A stretch of DNA of 59,773 bases from an uncultured Erysipelotrichaceae bacterium (GTDB taxonomy: Bacteria; Bacillota_I; Bacilli_A; RFN20; CAG-826), in NCBI GenBank assembly GCA_902800905.1, contig CADCGC010000002.1:1-59773 (forward strand). The letters run 5' to 3'. Of this stretch, positions 53,014 to 59,773 are shown in pieces. A model generated the notes under the pieces. The model was given only the letters and a program-made list of their open reading frames with translations. It did not search any database and was not told where the DNA came from. The first letter of the stretch is position 1, and every line of letters begins with the position of its first letter. The position numbers and the translations under genes are program-made.

Positions 53014-55218
53014 ATGAAAAAGAAAAGCTTATTAAAGCTTGGTGGAATTGGATCCATAGCAACGGCCATTGCTGTTGGATTCGCTCTAGCGATGTCAGCC
53101 TCTGGTAACATTAATGCGTTTAGAACACACGCTACTGACCATGACGCTAACTGTCACTGGAACCACTATTCCGAAGTTGCCGCAACATATGCTTCCCACG
53201 GTTCAAAAGAATTCTGGGCATGTTGTACACATCCAGGAAACTTTGTTTTAAGCGAACCTGCTGAAGGCCACATCTCTGACGTTGGCGCTTTCTCTGGTGA
53301 AGCTTTCGAAAACTTAGATTCTGTTGATGCAAGGTATCTTCCAGAATTAGAAGGTGGTAACAAATACGCTAGCCTTGACATTATTGGATGGCAAGACAAA
53401 GCATTGTTATACACAAAAGCTGTCTATGAAAATATTGAAAGTGTAACTTTCAAGATGAGAATTGACGCTGATGCAGATGAAATGAGTTCAATTTGGTTTG
53501 CTGTTGGTGTCGCAAACGATCTAGGTGATTGGTCTGGCTTAGACAATAACTCCTTCACGAAGGTTGTCGATGGAGAATGGCATCTTTACACAAGAAAAAT
53601 GAATGGCCAATCAGGTTACATTAAACTTTGCTACAATATGGATCACGTTATTGCTGGTAGCATCGATGTTGATGATTTCAGAATCGAAACATCATCTGGT
53701 GCTGTCGTTGAAACATTCGACGAAGATTCATGCTTATTTGGTTTAGACGCCTCACACGCTAGACTTGGTGGCGAACAAAAGCAAAATAACTTCGCAAGAT
53801 TAACAGTTAATCCTATTTATGACGATGACGCATTACTTTACACATTTGCTCAATATGCAAGTGTTACAGAAGTTAGCTTTAGATTACGTGTAAATGGATC
53901 TACCGCTAAGAGCTGGGAAGGTGCTGCGGTTAATACATCAGCCTATGGTGATGACCAATACACAAATATGAATGCAAACGAATCTTATGAAATAGATGGC
54001 GATTGGCATTATCGTACATTTGCATTTAGCAGTGTTACAGGTTATGTTAATCTCATTAATGAAATTGGTCACTTAGCATGTGATTCTCTCGATATCGATG
54101 ATATCGCTATCGTTTATGATGGCGGCAAAGTCGCATACGAAACATTCGATGATGGTTTAGTCTTATTCGGAACTCCAGCACAATTACAAAGAGTTATGAT
54201 TAAGAGTGAAGCTCCAGAAGCTTCATATGGCCCATTAGCCCTTGACTTAATTAGAGGAACGCTCGAAAGTAGAGAATATTCTCCAACATTCGATCTTTCT
54301 AAAGGTGTTGACGCTACATATGGTCCATATATTCAAATCGATAATTGGCAATGTAATTCAGGTCAAAATCGTTCTTGGTTAGGCTTCAAGAGCGAAGCAC
54401 TTCCAGAGAGCCAAACAAGATTACAATTAGGTGGAGCAGAAATTAAAAATTATTTCTTCTTCATGTATAATCCATTAGATAATGCTCTCGATATTAAACT
54501 TCAATTCGAGCATCATTATACCGACATTGCAACCGTTTCTTTGGCATCAAAAGCTTGGACAAAGATTTCTGTCAATCACGGTGCATGGGGTTCATATCAA
54601 TGCACAAATCCAACTCAAATCGGATTTGACCGTTGGTGTTCCAGTAATGGTGAACTCGTTGGTAGTGGTTTCAAAGTTACATCTGTCTACGCTGAACCAG
54701 TAGCACCTTCTCCTGCAGTGGATCCAGCACCATTTGGTGTTGTTGCATTAGATGCACAAACAGGTTATTTCAGAGATATAAAAGGATACAATGCTCCTCA
54801 TACCGATAGTCATGGTATCGATGCCACTTATGGCGCATATATCCAAGTCGATGATTGGGCATGCCCAGCTGGCGCTAACCAATGTTGGATTACTTTCTCT
54901 GATACAGCTAGAGATGTTGCTGATATTGAAACAGACCTTGGTTCTTCAATTACCAATTACTTCTTCTATATCTACAATCCACTTGCAGAGGACTTCACAT
55001 TCAAAATCATGCTTAAGAGTTCATCTGGCATGAATCCAAATATGACTGTCAACTGTGTTTCCGGCCAATGGACAAAAGTTACTGTTGCTTATGGACAAGC
55101 AGACAACGGAAGTTATCCAGCACTTACTTCCGCCTCTCAACTTGGCTTAACTCAAGTGCTCGGTAATGGCGTAGCCGTTGGTAGTGGTTGGAAAATCACA
55201 TCAGTGTACGCTGAATAA
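53014..55218 (+). CDS. Exported repeat protein, function unknown
   Basis: This 734-residue protein has a typical signal-like N-terminus (about 8-35). A short Cys/His segment (CHWNHYSEVA, FWACCTHPG) resembles the zinc-ribbon-like units of the 37779 protein. Two related beta domains follow (about 100-230 and 240-385; both contain a DG-W-H turn and end with a VDDFRI/IDDIAI strand and an ETFD segment). Another pair comes after (about 400-560 and 570-734; YGPYIQIDNWQC versus YGAYIQVDDWAC, each ending in SVYAE). The protein is thus built from two internal duplications. No enzyme motif is seen. It is a lone gene with its own promoter, probably a secreted or surface binding protein. Confidence 0.75.
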   Translation: MKKKSLLKLGGIGSIATAIAVGFALAMSASGNINAFRTHATDHDANCHWNHYSEVAATYASHGSKEFWACCTHPGNFVLSEPAEGHISDVGAFSGEAFENLDSVDARYLPELEGGNKYASLDIIGWQDKALLYTKAVYENIESVTFKMRIDADADEMSSIWFAVGVANDLGDWSGLDNNSFTKVVDGEWHLYTRKMNGQSGYIKLCYNMDHVIAGSIDVDDFRIETSSGAVVETFDEDSCLFGLDASHARLGGEQKQNNFARLTVNPIYDDDALLYTFAQYASVTEVSFRLRVNGSTAKSWEGAAVNTSAYGDDQYTNMNANESYEIDGDWHYRTFAFSSVTGYVNLINEIGHLACDSLDIDDIAIVYDGGKVAYETFDDGLVLFGTPAQLQRVMIKSEAPEASYGPLALDLIRGTLESREYSPTFDLSKGVDATYGPYIQIDNWQCNSGQNRSWLGFKSEALPESQTRLQLGGAEIKNYFFFMYNPLDNALDIKLQFEHHYTDIATVSLASKAWTKISVNHGAWGSYQCTNPTQIGFDRWCSSNGELVGSGFKVTSVYAEPVAPSPAVDPAPFGVVALDAQTGYFRDIKGYNAPHTDSHGIDATYGAYIQVDDWACPAGANQCWITFSDTARDVADIETDLGSSITNYFFYIYNPLAEDFTFKIMLKSSSGMNPNMTVNCVSGQWTKVTVAYGQADNGSYPALTSASQLGLTQVLGNGVAVGSGWKITSVYAE

Positions 55219-55529
55219 TTAAAAATAATTGTTAAGGAATATTAGATTAGGATTTTACAATTACGCTTCATAGACATTATTACTAAACAAGTTTTGTAAT
55301 AAACGCTAGTAATGGTTGGGAACAATTTATTAACAAATACGTTTATGTCTTTGAAAAGACAAGTAAGATGAAATGCTTGCTCTTATCAATGAATGTCTAT
55401 AGTTTCATCTGAGGCTAATTATCTCTGACTTAAAGTTCTATTTTCCAACCCAATTCCATAACAAAAAACAAATTAAAATTAAGGGTGATATATTCTTTGG
55501 GGTATATCACCTTTGATTTATGTTGAAAA
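55219..55529. other. Gene-free interval with nested inverted repeats
   Basis: This 311-nt gap between convergent genes has no supported ORF. Perfect arms occur: ATAGACATT/AATGTCTAT (55270-55278/55392-55400), ATTACTA/TAGTAAT (55279-55285/55307-55313), TGTCTT/AAGACA (55346-55351/55356-55361) and AGATGAAA/TTTCATCT (55366-55373/55403-55410). The first and last cross, as in a pseudoknot. It may encode a structured RNA on either strand. I do not recognise a known family. Confidence 0.4.
55482..55514. terminator. Bidirectional terminator
   Basis: GGTGATATA (55484-55492) pairs with TATATCACC (55503-55511) around a 10-base loop, with T-rich flanks in both directions. It lies between the 53014 gene and the convergent EAL gene. 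Confidence 0.65.
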
Positions 55530-57428
55530 TTAATTGCTGTGCTTTTTTAAAAAGTCAATTAAACTTTCTTCTTCTAGTGGTCTAGAGAAGTAATATCCTT
55601 GGACATAATCTATGTCCTTTTCTTTTGCTAACTTTAGTTGTTCTTCAGTTTCAACACCTTCAATAACGATTGGGATGTTTAAGTTCTTAAAGAGATTAAT
55701 CGCGGAATCAAGGAAGATTCTAATGTTAGGGGAATCTTCTAATAATGTTTTATCTAGCTTTGCTAAAGAAAATGGAAGCGCAATGAATCTTGCAATATTA
55801 GAATATCCGCTTCCAAAGTCATCCATTGCGAATTGAACACCATATTGTCCCAAATCTGCCATAAACTCTTTTGTTTTCTCTGGATATTTAACAGCGATAG
55901 TTTCTGTAATTTCTAAGCATATTCTTTTTGGATCGATATTAAATTTCTCGATTGTGTTGATATATCTTGAACTTGGGTTATTGAAAAATTCAGCGCAAGA
56001 AATATTGATTTCGAGTGTCTCTACTTGTGGATTACGCGATAAGAAAGCGCATGTTTCTTCAAAAACAAAGTTATCAATCGCATTCGCAAGTCCAGCGCTT
56101 TCTGCAATTGGAACAAACTCCGATGGTCCAACATACCCTAGTTCATTATTTGCTAATCTAATCAAAGCTTCGAAGTGGTTGAATGACTTCGTTTTGACAT
56201 CATAGATTGGTTGATAAACCATATATAGACCTGTATTGGTCTTTAAACAGTTTTCTAATATTTCTTTTATTTTTCTATCTCTATGAATTCTATCTAAGAA
56301 CTCTTTATCTAATTCAACGTAGTTAGTGTCTTTGAAATTTATCATTGGTAATAAATGATATATAAAATCATCGTATGAATCAGAGTTCTTAAAGACATCT
56401 TCATTAACAAAGTAGAAGAGCTTAATTGAGACCGACATCTCTTTATTGCCCACTAAGATTGGATGAGAGAATTTCTCTTTAAGAGAATCAACCATTTCAA
56501 TTTGTTCCTCTCTATTTCTTAACAAAATTACAAATCTTGAAGATTTAGTTTTAAAGATATAAGCCTTTTTATTTATAGTCTCAACTATTTTTCTAATCGT
56601 GGATAGTAGTTGATTGGCTGCTAAGTGGCCAAACATCTTGTTAAACATTCCAAAGCTTTCAACTTCAAAAGCGATATAGTGTTTTCTTTGCCTTTCAAAT
56701 CTTTGGTTATTAATATATTCGACGAAGGCATCGTTATTGAATGCTTTAGAAATACGGTCGACTTTTTCATCTGGGTCATTGACTGTAACGACTGCAATAA
56801 TCATGGAAAGGGTATAGGATAAACCCGCAAGCAAATATTCTGGGAACCAATATTGAATGATGATAGCGGAAGAGACGATTCCAACAACTCCAAAGAGCAC
56901 TAAAACTGATTTCTTTGATAACTTCTTTCTAAAATAAATAGTGTATACAAGAGTAGAGAAAACGTTGAGTCCACTTATGACATAAATTAAGAAATATAGT
57001 GGACCTCTTGCTATGTTATATAAGCCAGGAGCGTATTCTTCTAATGTGAAAAATAAGTGATGGCCAGCGTTAGAAAAAACGATAATTCCAAAAGCGATAG
57101 ACGGAAGAGTGGTCAAATAATATTGAGGTGAGTACTTTAAGGATTTGCCAACCCCATAAAATACATACGCAAATAATAAATATGATAAGAATACCTGTGT
57201 GAAGTAATAAAGTTCATTTACTGCTTCGTGAACCGAGGTAGAAACATTAGGGGTATCTAGTAAAACTGATCCAGCAATATTTAACGATACATTAACAATT
57301 ACCACTCCGATGCAAACCCCAAATAATTTGAATACTGGGATTGGAAACTTCTTCCTCATGTAGTATCCAGTTGCAAGCACTGTTAGGAAGATAAGTGAAC
57401 ATAGTTCGAAGTAGTAATTATAATGCAT
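55530..57428 (-). CDS. Membrane GGDEF(degenerate)-EAL c-di-GMP phosphodiesterase
   Basis: This 632-residue protein has seven or eight hydrophobic segments in the first 215 residues, a GGDEF-like domain with SSRF in place of GGDEF (about residue 298), and a C-terminal EAL domain with EAL at 420-422, LEINIS, LEITET, MDDFGSGYS, KLDKTLL, IEGVE and VQGYYFSRP. It should hydrolyse c-di-GMP but not make it. The start is the ATG at 57428, seven bases after AAAGAGG. A longer frame from 57461 would begin right at the predicted transcription start. The promoter is TTGCTA-N16-TATAAT. It is the counterpart to the cyclase at 51696. Confidence 0.87.
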   Translation of the reverse strand: MHYNYYFELCSLIFLTVLATGYYMRKKFPIPVFKLFGVCIGVVIVNVSLNIAGSVLLDTPNVSTSVHEAVNELYYFTQVFLSYLLFAYVFYGVGKSLKYSPQYYLTTLPSIAFGIIVFSNAGHHLFFTLEEYAPGLYNIARGPLYFLIYVISGLNVFSTLVYTIYFRKKLSKKSVLVLFGVVGIVSSAIIIQYWFPEYLLAGLSYTLSMIIAVVTVNDPDEKVDRISKAFNNDAFVEYINNQRFERQRKHYIAFEVESFGMFNKMFGHLAANQLLSTIRKIVETINKKAYIFKTKSSRFVILLRNREEQIEMVDSLKEKFSHPILVGNKEMSVSIKLFYFVNEDVFKNSDSYDDFIYHLLPMINFKDTNYVELDKEFLDRIHRDRKIKEILENCLKTNTGLYMVYQPIYDVKTKSFNHFEALIRLANNELGYVGPSEFVPIAESAGLANAIDNFVFEETCAFLSRNPQVETLEINISCAEFFNNPSSRYINTIEKFNIDPKRICLEITETIAVKYPEKTKEFMADLGQYGVQFAMDDFGSGYSNIARFIALPFSLAKLDKTLLEDSPNIRIFLDSAINLFKNLNIPIVIEGVETEEQLKLAKEKDIDYVQGYYFSRPLEEESLIDFLKKHSN

Positions 57429-57465
57429 ATCGATATACCTCTTTGATGTAGTCTTTAACATTTAA

Positions 57466-57493
57466 ATTATAGCAATCAAAAGTTATGTAGCAA
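57466..57493 (-). promoter_or_regulatory. Promoter of the membrane EAL gene
   Basis: On the - strand TTGCTA (57493-57488), a 16-bp spacer and a perfect TATAAT (57471-57466). The predicted start near 57459 supports the shorter reading frame from 57428. Confidence 0.65.
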
Positions 57494-57572
57494 CGAAGAA
57501 ATATTAATCATTTTTCGCTATTAAAAAAGTAATAAAACTAAGTAGTATAAAAAATATAAGTGTGCATTTATT

Positions 57573-57590
57573 TTCACTTAAAAAAGTGAA
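57573..57590 (+). promoter_or_regulatory. Palindromic operator candidate upstream of the SGNH/ROK operon
   Basis: TTCACTT-AAAA-AAGTGAA is a perfect 18-bp dyad in the promoter region of the rightward operon. The -35/-10 pair is not clear (TAATAT at 57612-57617 is the best -10). The word differs from the RpiR-type palindrome, so a different regulator is implied. Confidence 0.5.
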
Positions 57591-57673
57591 CGCTATCATA
57601 AATAATTGTGCTAATATATTGGTATCGCTAAATCCTTAGTTTAACTAAATAGATTATTTTTTTGGAGTTAAGT

Positions 57674-58312
57674 ATGTCGAAAAAAATGAAAATCAATTTC
57701 TTAGGTGATTCAATCACTGAAGGTGCATTTGCGACTTGTACAAAAAATCAATTTGTTGAAAAGGTTGGACAATATTTAAACGCAGTCGTTAGAAACTATG
57801 GTATTAGTGGAACAAGAATTGCGATTAGACCAAATCCATCACCAGACCCAAGTTGGGATCTTTTCTTTGGCGGAAGAGTCAAAGATATGGATAGTGACGC
57901 TGATTACGTTATTGTTTTTGGCGGCACGAATGATTATGGAAATGGCGGATGTCTTCTTGGGAATATTGATGATCAAGACCCAAGAACATTTGCGGGCGGG
58001 ATGAATTATTTAATTAAAGAATTATTAAAAAAATATGATAAAGAAAAATTAATCTTTATGATTCCGTTATATCGAGAAGGCGAAGAATATCGTCACCCTA
58101 ATGGAGTTAATGGCGCTCCTGGAGCGACACTTCAAGAAATAAGAGAAGTGATGTATAAAGTGCTTAATAAAAACAATATTAAAATATTGGACCTTAAAGA
58201 CGAAATGGGGAAAGCAGACAATAATCCATTGCTTGAGGATGGACTTCATCCAAACGATGAAGGGCATGATAAGCTTGCTAGATTAATTGTTAACTATATT
58301 AAAAGCTTATGA
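57674..58312 (+). CDS. SGNH/GDSL-type esterase
   Basis: This 212-residue single-domain hydrolase without a signal peptide has block I FLGDSITEGA (Ser nucleophile), a Gly in YGISGTR, block III GGTNDYGNG and block V DGLHPNDEGH (Asp/His). The family removes acyl groups, often acetyl, from sugars or lipids. It should be cytosolic and may deacetylate imported sugars. The start is the ATG at 57674 after TTGGAG; a TTG at 57662 is part of that ribosome site. It overlaps the next gene by four bases (ATGA), so it is translationally coupled to a sugar kinase. Confidence 0.88.
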   Translation: MSKKMKINFLGDSITEGAFATCTKNQFVEKVGQYLNAVVRNYGISGTRIAIRPNPSPDPSWDLFFGGRVKDMDSDADYVIVFGGTNDYGNGGCLLGNIDDQDPRTFAGGMNYLIKELLKKYDKEKLIFMIPLYREGEEYRHPNGVNGAPGATLQEIREVMYKVLNKNNIKILDLKDEMGKADNNPLLEDGLHPNDEGHDKLARLIVNYIKSL

Positions 58313-59773
58313 AAAGAATACCAGTTTTAGGAATTGCTATTGGTGGAACAAAAACCGCAGTTACTCACGCTTTTTATGATGGTGTTTTTACTGATATTAA
58401 AAAGATAGAGTTTCCAACCGATAAAAATGCAAACTCACTAATGGAACATATTTTTACCGCTATTAATACTTTAAAGGAACCATTTGATTATATTTCTGTT
58501 ATTTGTGGCGGACCTTTAGATGTTTCAAAAGGAATTATTCAATCTCCTCCTCACTTACCTTTTTTTACTAATTTTCCAATCGTTGATATTTTAAAAGATC
58601 GATATCACTGCGATGTATTTTTGCTTAATGACGCCGATGCATGTGCATTAGCGGAATACAAGTTTGGAGCAGGCAAGAATTCCAAAAATATGGCGTTTAT
58701 TACGTTTGGAACTGGTCTAGGAGCAGGATTAATCTTAAATGGTAATCTCTTTACTGGCAATAACGGAATGGCTGGAGAGATTGGGCACATCCGATTAAGT
58801 GAAGATGGTCCAGTTGGATATGGAAAAGAAGGAAGCGCTGAAGGATATTGCGCTGGTGGAAATATTCCACTCTGGGCAAAAGAATATATAAAGAACAAAG
58901 AAACTTCATTAAGCAAGTATGAAACATTTACTGTTAAAGAAATTGCTTTTGAGGCAAGGAATAACGATAAAGTTAGTAAAGAAATATTAGATATTGTTGC
59001 TACTAAACTGGGTCAAACCATCAGCGTTCTAATTGATTCGTTAAATCTTGATTTAGTTGTTATCGGTGGCATTTATCCAAGAATTAGCGATCTTCTTGAT
59101 GAAACACTATTTGATTCAATTAAGAAAGAAACATTAAAAGCAAATTTGAAAGTATGCAAAATTGTCCCTTCGTTATTAAAGGAACAAATTGATGAGTATT
59201 CTTCCTTGGTAGGAATACTTTTAGGAGATAATATGAAAACGTTATACGAAAAATATCCAGAACTGATTCCTCAAAAAGAAAACATTGAGTCTGCGATTGA
59301 CACTCTTGAGGCCTGTTATAAAAATGGGGGAAAGATTCTTGTTTGTGGAAATGGTGGTTCAGCGAGTGATGCCGCTCATATTGTTGGCGAATTAATGAAA
59401 GGCTTCATGGACAAAAGACCACTTGACCAAGAATCATTTACTAAAATCTCCAAAGAGTTTGATGGTGATGAAATTGGTCTAAAGCTTCAAAGAGGAATAC
59501 CTTGTATTGATTTAGGGGCACAAGGTTCTTTAATCACAGCGTTTGCTAATGATGTGGATCCTGATTTGATATTTGCCCAGCAAGTTGTTGCCTATTCATC
59601 TAAGTCACTATTCGATGTAGTGATTGGACTATCAACATCTGGAAATTCAAAGAATGTTGTTAATGCAATTAAGGTTGCTAAATCATTAGGTTTAAAAACT
59701 ATCTCTTTAACTGGTGAAAAAGAAAGCAAATTATCTAAGTCATCTTCTATTTGTATTAAAGCGCCAGCGAGTG
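58309..59773 (+). CDS. ROK sugar kinase fused to GmhA-like SIS isomerase (cut by window edge)
   Basis: One open frame of 488 codons runs off the right end. Residues 1-308 form a ROK-family kinase: AIGGTKT phosphate loop, LLNDADACALAEY with the catalytic Asp, GTGLGAG and a GEIGH zinc-site His. The usual CxCGxxGC cysteines are missing (GYGKEGSAEGYCAGG instead). From Met309 the sequence is a GmhA/DiaA-type SIS domain: VCGNGGSASDAAH and STSGNSKNV, as in phosphoheptose isomerases. AGGAG lies five bases before the Met309 codon (59233), so a separate SIS protein might also be made internally. I checked the frame line by line and found no stop. Confidence 0.82.
   Translation, partial: MKRIPVLGIAIGGTKTAVTHAFYDGVFTDIKKIEFPTDKNANSLMEHIFTAINTLKEPFDYISVICGGPLDVSKGIIQSPPHLPFFTNFPIVDILKDRYHCDVFLLNDADACALAEYKFGAGKNSKNMAFITFGTGLGAGLILNGNLFTGNNGMAGEIGHIRLSEDGPVGYGKEGSAEGYCAGGNIPLWAKEYIKNKETSLSKYETFTVKEIAFEARNNDKVSKEILDIVATKLGQTISVLIDSLNLDLVVIGGIYPRISDLLDETLFDSIKKETLKANLKVCKIVPSLLKEQIDEYSSLVGILLGDNMKTLYEKYPELIPQKENIESAIDTLEACYKNGGKILVCGNGGSASDAAHIVGELMKGFMDKRPLDQESFTKISKEFDGDEIGLKLQRGIPCIDLGAQGSLITAFANDVDPDLIFAQQVVAYSSKSLFDVVIGLSTSGNSKNVVNAIKVAKSLGLKTISLTGEKESKLSKSSSICIKAPAS

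Noticed and set aside
55219..55529. 6S RNA, tmRNA or SRP RNA in the gene-free interval
   Set aside because: The long end-to-end helix of 6S, the tRNA-like ends of tmRNA and the SRP tetraloop helix are not visible.
57429..57461. Longer start for the membrane EAL protein at 57461
   Set aside because: The promoter predicts transcription beginning near 57459, and the ATG at 57428 has a good ribosome site.
1..59773. Recoding of TGA as Trp, as in Mollicutes
   Set aside because: TGG encodes Trp in all clear genes, and TGA ends the SGNH gene at 58310-58312.

Overview
The window comes from a low-GC Bacillota-type genome. It uses the standard bacterial code: TGG encodes Trp throughout, and TGA serves as a real stop, for example at 58310-58312. 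Shine-Dalgarno sites are of the GGAGG type. The many lipoproteins, the absence of any LPXTG anchor, the maltose-type ABC system and the GLUG-repeat surface proteins suggest an uncultured gut or rumen member of the Bacilli, possibly near the RF39, Erysipelotrichales or Acholeplasma groups. That placement is an inference. No rRNA, tRNA, CRISPR array or intact transposase was seen.

Layout. 1-410 is a leader with a structured element that may be an old IS200/IS605 end, then a terminator and the glnA promoter. 411-3525 is glnA-glmS. 3633-5665 encodes a REC/degenerate-GGDEF/EAL phosphodiesterase and an Hpt protein. 5734-6639 (-) is a PAP2-type membrane phosphatase. 6735-17670 (-) is a nine-gene catabolic operon. 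In transcription order it holds a GlcD-like flavoprotein, an Fe-S partner, an IolB-like isomerase, an FGGY kinase, a fused EtfB-EtfA, a class II aldolase, a PfkB kinase, a Fuc/Ara-type isomerase and an LctP-type permease. The divergent gene at 17877 encodes an RpiR regulator.

18720-40727 is a glycan-uptake locus read outward from 23690-23977. Leftward lie an MsmK-type ATPase with an unusual coiled-coil insert, a small unknown protein, a GLUG/Asp-box-propeller lipoprotein and an unknown membrane protein. Rightward lie a binding protein, two permeases, a CBM9-like protein, three GH43-like paralogues and a Cys-rich GLUG lipoprotein. 40954-51610 holds four more large exported proteins (GLUG, sialidase-like and SGNH modules). 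A diguanylate cyclase (51696), a further exported protein (53014), a membrane EAL protein (55530, -) and an SGNH/ROK-SIS operon running off the right edge complete the window.

How it fits together. An AT-rich palindrome (about GAAAATWATTTTC) occurs upstream of the catabolic operon, where it overlaps the -35, in the divergent ABC control region, and just upstream of the -35 of the GLUG operon at 40954. The RpiR protein encoded here is the obvious candidate ligand. This would make roughly 6.7-51.6 kb one sugar-responsive regulon: surface capture by GLUG and propeller proteins, import by the ABC system, cytosolic cleavage by the only GH43 paralogue with an intact catalytic triad, and breakdown by isomerase, kinases and aldolase, with an ETF-linked oxidation alongside. 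The actual sugar cannot be read from the sequence. GH43 together with sialidase-fold propellers would fit arabinan-like or other host or plant glycans.
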